Assembly: GCA_944472155.2 (NCBI GenBank)
Contig: OX235271.1
Span: 20,343,710 to 20,407,709, forward strand
Origin: Trichobilharzia szidati
Taxonomy: Eukaryota; Platyhelminthes; Trematoda; Strigeidida; Schistosomatidae
Direction: 5' to 3'
Length of the DNA stretch: 64,000 nt
Within the stretch, counting starts at the first letter, position 1. Every line of letters starts with the position of its first letter. The translations under genes were made by a program, and so were the position numbers. The notes below the pieces were generated by a model. That model did not search any database. It was given only the letters and a program-made list of their open reading frames with translations, and was not told the origin of the DNA. Shown one piece after another: positions 22,885 through 32,568 of this stretch.

Positions 22885-23478
22885 TTAACTGTTTACAGTA
22901 ATAAAAATATCTCCAGAAATCGACCAACCTACATTTTGTAATTTTTCTGCCATCGATTGAAATTCAGTTATTTCATCATGCAGGGTACGACGCAGCTTTT
23001 TCAAGTTGGCGAAACATCTACTCGTTTTTTTCTCTAACTTCTGGGAAAGAGAAGTCAGATTTACCAGAAAAGATTTGTTGAGAGGGAGAAGATGAGCTCG
23101 AATATCTTTTTCCGGATCTCCAAAAGGTCGCCTGTAACACTTTAAGTGTAAAGTGAGAAGTAGTTTACCAGGATTTAAGGCGTTTTAATGTTGTATTAGC
23201 TTCGGCCAATAAAAGAGCTTTGCTATTTACGTTATACTGAGAAAGAATCTCTGCAGATCTATCAGATGTACGCTTTTCAAAATTAGATATGACTTTCTTG
23301 ATAGTATCTTCAAACCAAACTGCATCCCTCGTTCTTAAACAGCCGCATGTATCCTCAACAAGTTCTCTAAAAAAATCATAAAAAGATTTACAACTACTTA
23401 CGTGAAGTATTTTTCCACCTTCCCAGTCACTTTTTGTAAAGCATGAGTAATTTTTTGTTCAGGTGTTTTAGATGTCAT
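22885..23478 (-). CDS. PMF1/NNF1-like kinetochore protein, copy 1
   Basis: Three exons on the minus strand: 23478-23402, 23366-23169 and 23131-22885, with 35- and 37-bp GT-AG introns. Product is 173 residues, all-helical in appearance. The centre contains SWRPSGDPEKDIRAHLLPL, which matches the WRPSG.PEKDL segment of the animal PMF1/NNF1 subunit of the MIS12 kinetochore complex. It is preceded by a helix (ILSQYNVNSKALLLAEANTT) and followed by a coiled coil rich in Leu, Lys and Glu, as in that family. MIS12 links centromeric chromatin to the NDC80 microtubule-binding complex. An AG acceptor lies 12 bp before the ATG, so a further 5' exon or a trans-spliced leader is possible. Differs from copy 2 at least by Phe for Ser in RPSG (TTT against TCT). 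A promoter is not identifiable. Confidence 0.75.
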
Positions 23479-23523
23479 CAGGATGTCCACCTAAAAAATT
23501 ATGTCAGGAAGTTGCCGAGATTA

Positions 23524-23747
23524 ACTGTCTGTCTGTCTGGATTCAGCGTAGAACTTGGCACCAAAGTGCAGCAGTTCGAGTTGCCACGTTCCAAATAGCA
23601 CACAAAGGTAGACAAGAAAATGAGTGAAGAGAATCAATAGAGTTTTGACAGGTATAAGAGTGAAACAGAATGGGTAATAGTAGAAAGGAATATGAAAGAT
23701 TACAGAGTCTGAATACATCTGCGCCATTGACAACGATTTTGAGCCAT
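23524..23747 (-). mobile_element. RTE-A 3' UTR fragment, left arm
   Basis: Minus strand from ATGGCTCAAAATCG to the ACAG-unit tail (CTGTCTGTCTGTCTGG on the plus strand). Truncated copy upstream of the PMF1-like gene; mirror image at 24259-24482. Confidence 0.85.
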
Positions 23748-23866
23748 AGTAATATATGTGTAAAACTTGGGCACTGTGGTAGTAAGTAATTCCATATTAG
23801 TTTGTTTATTTGGTATATCACACAGTGAAACAGTATTATTTACTGGATGACGTTTCGAACAAAATT

Positions 23867-24139
23867 TATTGTTCATAATCATATCAATTGTGATCACACA
23901 CTTTAATGAGTTTATAGTTTTCTTTGTTTTCTCTTATTTGTCGTATGGTAGTAGAATTTTCCAAATATCGGGGACAGGTGATGGATCATTCCTATTACAT
24001 GTATTTGTAGTTGATTCGATAAACAAAGCTTCTCCATATTAGTTTGTTTATTAGGTATATCACACAGTGAAACAGTATTATTTACTGGATGACGTTTCGA
24101 ACAAAATTTATTGTTCATAATCATATTAATTGTGATCAC
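23867..24139. other. palindrome spacer
   Basis: 273-bp non-palindromic centre (axis near 24003). Contains a second, direct copy (24033-24138) of the arm-tip repeat (23795-23895), which could pair with the right arm to give a hairpin with a ~30-base loop. Confidence 0.75.
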
Positions 24140-24258
24140 AATTTTGTTCGAAACGTCATCCAGTAAATAATACTGTTTCACTGTGTGATATACCAAATAA
24201 ACAAACTAATATGGAATTACTTACTACCACAGTGCCCAAGTTTTACACATATATTACT

Positions 24259-24482
24259 ATGGCTCAAAATCGTTGTCAATGGCGCAGATGTATTCAGACT
24301 CTGTAATCTTTCATATTCCTTTCTACTATTACCCATTCTGTTTCACTCTTATACCTGTCAAAACTCTATTGATTCTCTTCACTCATTTTCTTGTCTACCT
24401 TTGTGTGCTATTTGGAACGTGGCAACTCGATCTGCTGCACTTTGGTGCCAAGTTCTACGCTGAATCCAGACAGACAGACAGT
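24259..24482 (+). mobile_element. RTE-A 3' UTR fragment, right arm
   Basis: ATGGCTCAAAATCG to CCAGACAGACAGACAG, 5'-truncated RTE-A end upstream of the gene copy; mirror of 23524-23747. Confidence 0.85.
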
Positions 24483-24527
24483 TAATCTCGGCAACTTCCT
24501 GACATAATTTTTTAGGTGGACATCCTG

Positions 24528-25121
24528 ATGACATCTAAAACACCTGAACAAAAAATTACTCATGCTTTACAAAAAGTGACTGGGAAGGTGGAAAAATACT
24601 TCACGTAAGTAGTTGTAAATCTTTTTATGATTTTTTTAGAGAACTTGTTGAGGATACATGCGGCTGTTTAAGAACGAGGGATGCAGTTTGGTTTGAAGAT
24701 ACTATCAAGAAAGTCATATCTAATTTTGAAAAGCGTACATCTGATAGATCTGCAGAGATTCTTTCTCAGTATAACGTAAATAGCAAAGCTCTTTTATTGG
24801 CCGAAGCTAATACAACATTAAAACGCCTTAAATCCTGGTAAACTACTTCTCACTTTACACTTAAAGTGTTACAGGCGACCTTCTGGAGATCCGGAAAAAG
24901 ATATTCGAGCTCATCTTCTCCCTCTCAACAAATCTTTTCTGGTAAATCTGACTTCTCTTTCCCAGAAGTTAGAGAAAAAAACGAGTAGATGTTTCGCCAA
25001 CTTGAAAAAGCTGCGTCGTACCCTGCATGATGAAATAACTGAATTTCAATCGATGGCAGAAAAATTACAAAATGTAGGTTGGTCGATTTCTGGAGATATT
25101 TTTATTACTGTAAACAGTTAA
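24528..25121 (+). CDS. PMF1/NNF1-like kinetochore protein, copy 2
   Basis: Exons 24528-24604, 24640-24837 and 24875-25121; introns 24605-24639 (GTAAGT...TTTTAG) and 24838-24874 (GTAAAC...TTACAG). Splicing joins TTCAC|AGAA and TCCTG|GCGACC and gives an uninterrupted 173-residue frame ending FITVNS and TAA. Length is near that of animal PMF1 (about 200). Key segments: KVEKYFTELVEDTCG, WFEDTIKKVISNFEKR, KSWRPSGDPEKDIRAHL, then coiled coil LSQKLEKKTSRCFANLKK. Retained introns show the duplication copied genomic DNA, not mRNA. The acceptor AG at 24514-24515 leaves GTGGACATCCTG before ATG, in frame. The schistosome spliced leader ends in ATG, so leader addition here would also keep frame (inference). 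Right arm sequence is identical apart from isolated bases. Confidence 0.75.
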
Positions 25122-25139
25122 ATGTGAAAACCAAAACAG

Positions 25140-25146
25140 GTGTACT

Positions 25147-25178
<32 letters not shown>

Positions 25179-25180
25179 CA
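25140..25180. repeat. (TA)n microsatellite after gene copy 2
   Basis: TA run downstream of the stop codon; the mirrored run at about 22830-22860 is 4 bp different in length. Confidence 0.8.
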
Positions 25181-25298
25181 TTTACTCACCGAGTTACGAA
25201 TGATGGTTTATTTATTACGGAATTATCTATTCTCAAAATATCTTACTGGAATTTAATGGATTACAGTTCAGATTTCCGTGTATTCTGCATACTTATGT

Positions 25299-25558
25299 GA
25301 TTTATTTGAAGTCATAGGATTGGATTGGATAATTGCTTTTAGTCTAACCGCTATCCAAACAACCTTTCTGGCATGGTAGGACCTGCAGAAACATAAGTTC
25401 CAGCCAGTATAGCTTGTTGGGTCATTGCGGTGTTCAAGCCCGACCACCACGTCAAGGTAGCAGCTTTCGGTCGGGAGTCTACCTTTGTGTGCTATTTGGA
25501 ACGTGGCAACTCGAACTGCTGCACTTCAGTGCCAAGTCCTATGTTGAATCCAGCAGCA
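25299..25558 (+). mobile_element. twin-primed RTE-A insertion, right copy
   Basis: Minus-oriented RTE-A 5' end (25475 back to 25299) joined to a plus-oriented 3' end (25476-25558, ending in CAGCAGCA). Flanked by GCATACTTATGT at 25287-25298 and 25559-25570. Confidence 0.9.
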
Positions 25559-25590
25559 GCATACTTATGTTGGTGAGTAGGGCATTAAAC

Positions 25591-26512
25591 TGGTCTGTCT
25601 GTCTAGATTCAACATAGAACTTGGCACCAAAGTGCAGCAGATCGAGTTGCCACGTTCCAAAGAGCACACAAAGGTAGACAAGAAGATGAGTGAAGAGAAT
25701 CAATAGAGTTTTGACAAGTATAAGAGTGAAACAGAATCAGTAATAGTAGAAAGGAATATGAAATATTACAGAGTCTGAATACATCTGCGCCATTGACAAC
25801 AATTTTGAGCCATGTCACCTAGTGTCTCCAGCCATTGATTCTTAGAGTCCCGAGGGTGGGCCCCAACCCGGAAGTCTGCATCTCCCTACCTGACTCAGTT
25901 CAACTGTCAGGGATTTCATGGATTGATGCCATGTTTTTGTTTGGCCACCACTTACTCTTTTCCAACCAACCTGCACCTATATCAGCTAGTAATGCCCGTC
26001 CGTCGGGGGAGGCGATGGTTAGGCATGCGCAGCACGTGGCCTAGCCATCTCAATCTATGTAACTTTATAGCCTCTTCGATTGATTTTCCCTCTTTGCCCA
26101 ACACTCTACGCCTAACGTCAACATTACTTACCTTATTATACCACCTAACGTGAGAAAAAGATCCTAGACATCTATGATCAAAAACAGTCAACCTTTTCAT
26201 GTCTTCCGCTCTCAATGGCCACGTCTCACCGCCATAGAGAAGGACGGAGCGAACTGCTGAGCAGTGCACACGTCCCTTGGTTGATAGTCGGATGTCACGC
26301 CTGCGCCAGAGATGGTGTAAGTTAGCGAAAGCAGCTCGAGATTTTTGGGTCCGTGCTGAGATTTCGTCACCAATCAATCCGTTGGTGCTGATACAACTTC
26401 CCAAATAGGTGAAGTAGTCAACATGTTCTATCACTTCACTTCACTTCCTATCACTAAGCTAGGAGTTGACGTAGTCCAGTCCTGTAGCAGCATCTCACAC
26501 TTTACAGGGGTG
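25591..26512 (-). pseudogene. RTE-A copy at the right palindrome edge
   Basis: Minus frame 26434-25982 gives MIEHVDYFTYLGSCIST and [18 protein letters not shown], followed by the 3' UTR and ACAG-type tail at 25591. Near its 5' end it resembles the copy at 2805-3820 (a duplicated AGTGA unit before ATAGAACATG) more than its partner arm. Confidence 0.85.
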
Positions 26513-26612
26513 AAGACTTCTTTGGTTATCTTTATCACCTCCGTCTTCTCTATGTTCACCTGGAGCCCTGTCTTCGTTGCTTCTTCAGTCAGTTGGTTGC
26601 TGATACATTATT
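26513..26612 (-). pseudogene. RTE-B short fragment
   Basis: Matches the RTE-B 'NIDKTEVMKI' region in minus orientation (GTCTTCTCTATGTTCACCTG and neighbours, as at 58730-58760). Confidence 0.55.
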
Positions 26613-28093
26613 ATTATTGCACATTAATCATTATTATTTAAAACAATTAGTTCTTTTTATGAATTTGTACAAAGCAATAATAAGACGTAAGTTGTCTGAA
26701 TTGTGTCATCTATTTGCACGCACAACACATTTCAAACAATCTGATCACACACGGACTTGTCATATATATATTAGACGATTCAGATAAGTTGCATCTTATT
26801 ATTATTATTATTATCAAAATAGGCAACATACGTTATGTTTCGAATCTTTAGCATCCACAGTATTTTTGTTACCGAACATGTTGTCATGTAAAGGTAACGG
26901 TGAAATCGACGCTGGTGCTGATGACGACGTAGATGATGGATTCACCCGCATGGATAGATGAGAATTTGTGCATTTTATATATTCATGACTTTTTGATTGA
27001 GAAATAGACTGTACATCACCTGGAGTGAGGGGAAAAAAGAGAAGGAAAACAAAATGAATAAAGCAAAATGGCTTGTTTCTTTTTTTCAGAAGTCTGGAAG
27101 GTTGATTTTCAATAGGAATAACTCAAAAACAATCAGAACTAATGCTGAAACAAATACAGAGAAGGAAATTCTCCCTTTTCGATGATTCATTTTTACATAA
27201 GCTGTACAACTGTATTTATACTTAACAAAGAATTCATAAGATGACCAATAAGATACTGGTAAAATTTGTCCTCGAGAACGTAAGGTGTAGTCTAAATGGG
27301 GCGACTTATTGGAAATTAGAGAAAGGGGACGCAAGTTGGCATGACGCAATAAGCACAGGAAAAATGACTAATCAATATAATTGTTTAGAGTGGACAGGAA
27401 CCAGTGGAAAGACGATATAGTGTTCTTATATAAAATCTGTATGAGAAAGCAATATTATTAATAAACAGTAATGGAGTGGTAATAAAATTTGGATAATGCG
27501 AATGATAATAAGTAGTGAGAACGTTACTCTGGCCATGGTAGCGTGAGTGAATGTATGTGGTGCTTTTGAATACAGACGTCCGGTTGCTGATCACGAATAG
27601 ACAGTTATTCAACTATGTCCAGATGGCGTACTCAATGTCTTTTTGTACGATATTCGGGGACTCCGTGCAGTACTGCGAAAGGCGTCGGATATCAACGTCT
27701 ACGCCAGGTACGGCGTTAACTGGCACATAAGAAACAAGCCTTGTGTATCCGTGCTGAGATTTCGTCAGCAATCAACCCGTTGGGTCTGATGCAACTTCAC
27801 CTGAGCCTATCGATTCTCTAAAGTTCATCTGTTCTTTTTTGCCTTTATTTTTCAGATAAATTGACTTGACAAGTAAATGTGTGAGGTATCAGACTGGTTG
27901 AAATTGTAGTGCCCAACAAATACATCTCACACATTCTTCAGATAATCTCAATGGACGCAGTTTTCAAAAGAAACTGTAGTAAAATTCCACCTATTCAAAT
28001 TGTGAATTTGACACTTAACTTTGAGTTGAATTTTATCGAAGGCTCCTAGTGGGGAATTCAGATTGGAAAATCTCAAGACAGCTGAGATACCCC
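26613..28093. other. mostly unassigned, with a small RTE-A scrap
   Basis: AT-rich with ATT repeats near 26610-26635 and 26795-26815. At 27753-27800 (minus) GTGCTGAGATTTCGTCAGCA is a scrap of RTE-A. No gene is supported. Confidence 0.4.
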
Positions 28094-28355
28094 TGTAACA
28101 ACAGAACGTTGATTACGGAAAATCAACACATATTTATAGATTTTGATGTACATTATTGTAGGTTAATGTTAGTAGAAAATACAGTCTGTTGATTGGTTGT
28201 TTCTCACACAAAGTTAACCTTGCATCTCTTGTGGCTGTGTCAGTTCATCTATATGTTAACTGTATCCGCCTGTCCATCTTGACCTTGTTTTCACATGACT
28301 AACATTGACCTCAATTACTATCAACCAATTTGGCTAGCAACCATCTCTCACCACA
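28094..28355 (-). repeat. solo LTR of the miniature element, minus strand
   Basis: Minus strand starts TGTGGTGAGAGATGG and ends CTGTTGTTACA. It resembles the second half-unit of the 341-bp LTR, lacking the first internal repeat. Flanked by CCCC on both sides (28090-28093 and 28356-28359), compatible with a 4-bp duplication; its right flank is the first bases of an RTE-A 5' end. Confidence 0.8.
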
Positions 28356-28356
28356 C

Positions 28357-28768
28357 CCCGACCGAAAGCTGCTACCTTGACGTGGTGGTCGGGCTTGAAC
28401 ACCGCAATGACCCAACAAGCTATACAGGCTGAGACTTATGTCGCTTGAGGTCCTACCATGCCAGAAAGGTTGTTTGGATAGCGGTTAGACAAAAAGCAGT
28501 TACCCAACCCAATGCTATGACTCAAAGTAAATCACAAAATATCATGCCGGATCGGTCGGGGCTCGGATTAACAACAACCGCGCTTCCTGCTGCCGTGTCA
28601 CAGGGCAGAAGTGATGAATACGCTAATGAGACACACAAAATGAAAAAGACCAAACAAAAACAGGCCGCGTGTGACCGGCCTCAAGCACTTATCCCCTGGG
28701 CTTTGCGGTCACGCAACCAACTTCCACGGTGTGGGCAGCCGGGAAGTAACAATCGCCCTCACAATCCC
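28357..28768 (+). pseudogene. RTE-A 5' end fragment (3'-truncated)
   Basis: CCCGACCGAAAGCTGCTACC through the 5' UTR and first ~80 codons of the ORF ([20 protein letters not shown]) to CCCTCACAATCCCG, then homology stops. A 5' end without a 3' end cannot come from ordinary retrotransposition, so a later deletion or rearrangement is implied. The HDV-like P1 is intact here; P2 has one mismatch. Confidence 0.8.
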
Positions 28769-31475
28769 GAAAAAATGCTGCTAAATAAGACAATGCCTCT
28801 CCTTTTGTTTGAAGTGGGTGCTGGCCAGCAGTACAGTTATCTGAGCACTGCCAGTTTGTTACTATGGGACAACACAAACGCCCTTAATATTCTGAATTTG
28901 GCTCGATTTCCGTTACCAGGACATTATTGCCACCTGTTAGTATGAGTGCACCAGCAAACTGGACAGCTTGTGATAAGACTCATTCCTAACCTCATCAGAA
29001 GTGAAATCAGTTGGCACGTAGGAACAGATCTTCTCTAGCATCACAGACGGTCGCCTACTGGGGTTGAATCGGGAAGCAGGTTTTTCGCTCCTGAGCTCGA
29101 GGCTATCTCTATACTAACAAGTTAGCGAGAATTAGGTATAGAATTGTGCGATGCCCATAAGGGGAACTTTGTATATGCACTATGTTCGCCAGGTGGAGTG
29201 AGATAAAATATACAACCGAATCCCAAGACGCCAAAGTCTTGATTTGGCATAGTATCCAAACGTTAAAGCCTTTAATATGCAGTTGGTAGCGTCACTGACA
29301 CTATTACGTCCCACTAATTCACCTCATTTTATTAATAGAGTACTTCGCTTCTCATTATCTTATTCATCTAACTTAACAGAAGAAAATACTAGAAAACGCA
29401 ATACGACTTTTTGAAAGCAAGTGCCTGTATGGAAAAGATAAGTAGTTGTTGAATAGCATTTCAGTTCAAGAAAGACATCTAGCCAACTTTTGAAATGTTT
29501 CGAAACAAGCTCATCTTTGGCAACTGCATACACATTTATAACCTTGTTTAAGGAATGAGAAATAAGCCAACAAAGTTTCTCTGGGTTATTTTATTTTCTA
29601 ATCATAATTAGCGCTGCAGAAGAGTGGTACTCTTTATCTACAACTGCTGTTTGAAAATTCGGTAATACTAGCTAAGCTTGGTTGTAAGTTTACGGACTAT
29701 GCATATAATAACGCCTAATGTAAGATATAATTATCTAGTGACCAAGAAAGCTAGTATTATATAGTCTAAAAAAAAGTAGTCAAAGTATCTATATCTATAA
29801 ACACAACACAAGTGAAAGAGTTATGTAACTGACTACCTAACCGTAAATTCGTCCTATTGTCGCTAATTTTGTTGCCACGGTTTCAATGTATCGAAAAGGC
29901 CGCACACGCTGGAAAAAAACGGAGACGGGAAAAATTATGATCCATAGTCTAATAGATTTGTGGAAGAAAATGCATGAAGTGTCCAACATCTGGTAAATAT
30001 AACCGGATAAGATTTTTCAACAAATACTTGGCAGTCAACTGTGAGTAGTCAAGCGAACTAAACACTTCATTCGCCTTCGGATATCTAATAATTATGATGA
30101 ACTGCAAGAAAACCTCATCTGAAATTTGCTAAACTGAAGCAAAGATACGGTGAAAAACATGAACAGCATAATCCAAATTCTCAATACCACACAAGAAAAA
30201 CATCAAAGTTAAAAGAAAGAGAGAAGTCATGTGAAGGAATATTAAGAGAAAGAAAAACCGAAAGTCAATCTTTACACATAACTGCCGAATCTCGACTTGC
30301 CTCGTTAACGATATAGTCGGACCATGTGGAAGGCGGTAATGGTGTGGTATCCTTCGAAACAGAAAACAATCTTTATTTCACGTGATAACGTCTTAGTGTG
30401 ACGCAAAATACAACTGATTCAAATCCAACGTAATCATTTAGCGACAGTCGCCTGTAAGTTAAGGATAGGCTTTGCATTGTTGAGCTGAAAAGTATTTTCA
30501 GAAGATTGATGTGAACTCTCTCTTGCACCCATCCTTGCATTTAGAATTAACTGAGTCTGACGGCCCAGATAGTTGCAATAGTACTGGCGATATAATGGGT
30601 GAGATCTGAGGATAGGCTGCGTGTGCTTGGAGATTATCTTCAAAACAAGCGATGTCATTTTGAAACACCAATTTTCTTGGCTCGAACAACTGTTGCTCTT
30701 CACAAAACCCTGAGGTCAGTTGAGGGAAGCTGAGTGGGCAGCTCATAGTGTGGTGTCACAACATGTCTTAAGAAATTTTCGAGATGTACTTAACAAGCAA
30801 CAGATCCTCGAGTTCCTACAGCTATGTAAAATTAGTGTTCTTAAGACAGCGATTCGCAGGCGATAATTAACATTGAAATTGTGTCAGACTCAGGAAAAGT
30901 CTTCATGAGGAATTTTAACGGAGATAGGTTGTACGGTTCATTCTTCAGTTAACCGATACTCAGTGAAGTAAAAACCAACTGTCTAGATCTCCTTCACTAC
31001 CTGCATTTATTCATCTCAATGCTTCCGTAAACCTAGTTAAATTGGTCGAAAGATTAGGCAAGTCTGTGGAACTTCTGAACACTAAAAGTAACGATGGGCA
31101 AGGGACTGACTACAGTGATACGTAACTCTACACTGGTTGACCTCGTTGATAGAAGACAGGTCAACACTAACAGAGCTTTAAAATTTTATCGCATCTAGTC
31201 TTTCATATGCTTTACGAGTCCGACTTTTACATAAAACAGAGGCGACTGAAATTCGTCTGTATAAGCTAAACATGTTTTCGAAATAAATCCACACGGAAGC
31301 TTTCATTGTCACAATTCCCTACATAATATGTAAGGAATTTCGAAACTGACCATTTTTGTAAATATCTATTACTACTATTGTTGCCATTCTGTTTTACTAC
31401 TGTTCCATATTTCCGAGCTCAATTAGCTGCCATGTTTTCAATTGCTTACTTACAAGGCTTTAAGTTGCAGAGGTA
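28769..31475. other. 2.7 kb unassigned region
   Basis: No ORF with recognisable motifs, no tRNA, rRNA or repeat boundary seen. Candidate unique intergenic or intronic DNA. Confidence 0.4.
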
Positions 31476-31479
31476 GTTA

Positions 31480-31942
31480 TGTAGTGGACCTAGTAGCTAG
31501 GTAAGTATATAAACGCAATTAAAAGGAGAGAACAAGTACTAACAAATACGTATATATAAAATATTCGGTTCACTTAAGTTAATATACACAAAAAAAGGGA
31601 CTGAGGTTATTTGAAGAAAACTATAACAGTCACAAAATACACAAATTATAGACGTACGAAATTATAGGAATGTAATTGTCCTTCTCTTGATTATACAAAT
31701 TCTCCACTACAACTTAGCGCTGTCAACCGTCGGAAGTCTCCACGTAGAGTAAGGCAGATAGGAGCGAAGTTCTCGAAGGGGATGTGTCAACCAGTGCGAG
31801 ACAGCGTTGGTCAGCAGATGTGCTGGGCGAGCAGCCGGAGAGAGGGCGAACGATTCGTTCCTTCCGCGCGGTTCAAGGTTTCAGGTTGAATTCCTTCTTT
31901 TTTCCGTGAACATATAATTTGATATGTTTTCAGGTCGCCACA
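31480..31942 (-). repeat. 3' LTR of the gypsy element
   Basis: 463 bp, TG...CA ends, flanked by GTTA. Differs from the other LTR at one base (GGGGATGTG here, GGGGCTGTG there, plus-strand reading). Confidence 0.95.
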
Positions 31943-31958
31943 CGGCTCCCCCTCTTAG
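31943..31958 (-). promoter_or_regulatory. polypurine tract
   Basis: AAGAGGGGGAGCCG on the coding strand lies directly before the 3' LTR. Confidence 0.7.
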
Positions 31959-32568
31959 AAGTCCGGAGGGACTGCTACCGACGATTTGCAGTACAATTGT
32001 GAGAAGAAAAATAATTATAATGCTACATAACACTATGGGAATGCGGAAAAAAAAATGGAAAAGATTTTTTTTTTTTTTTTTACGCTTTAGTGAATAGTTC
32101 GACATCAACTTCTGAACTGGAAGTGGGTGGGAGTACAATGGATACATATTACGGAGAGTGAACACGCACACAAAACAAACAAAAAAAAAATATTCTTTTA
32201 ATAAACACAGGTGAGTATACGTCAGCTCTGTTTATATGACACATGAAAGAAAAAAAGAAAAAAAAATTGCAAAAGAGGTCAATGTTATTTAGAACAATGG
32301 CATCAAACTGAATGGCACTAATAATAATAATAATAATAATAATAAAGATAATGTCCGTTAAAACGCTAACCAATATAGTAGTAATTATGGGAGGATAGTT
32401 GTGAATACATATATACACATATACAGTACTGAGGTAGTAAAAAAAAATAGCAATGCTTCAGCACAAAAATGATGTCGTATCTGACACAAATAAACTACGT
32501 AAGTCAATAATTAACAACAATAATCAATGATGTATACGTAAAAAAAAATTGTTACAACCTTAAAGATA
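31959..32568 (-). other. gypsy element 3' non-coding region
   Basis: About 600 bp between the pol stop and the polypurine tract, with a long homopolymer (T run at 32066-32082 on plus) and an AAT/ATA microsatellite (32320-32345). No env-like frame. Confidence 0.7.

Larger units (their letters stand above)
21505..23866. repeat. left arm of large palindrome
   Basis: Reverse complement of 24140-26512. In the inner 2.2 kb only scattered single-base differences were seen (roughly 99% identity by eye), plus a 4-bp length change in a TA run. The outer ~130 bp is more diverged. The arm holds an RTE-A 3' half, a twin-primed RTE-A insertion, a PMF1-like gene, an RTE-A 3' UTR piece and a short dispersed repeat. 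Confidence 0.9.
24140..26512. repeat. right arm of large palindrome
   Basis: Reverse complement of 21505-23866. See left arm for content and identity. Confidence 0.9.
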
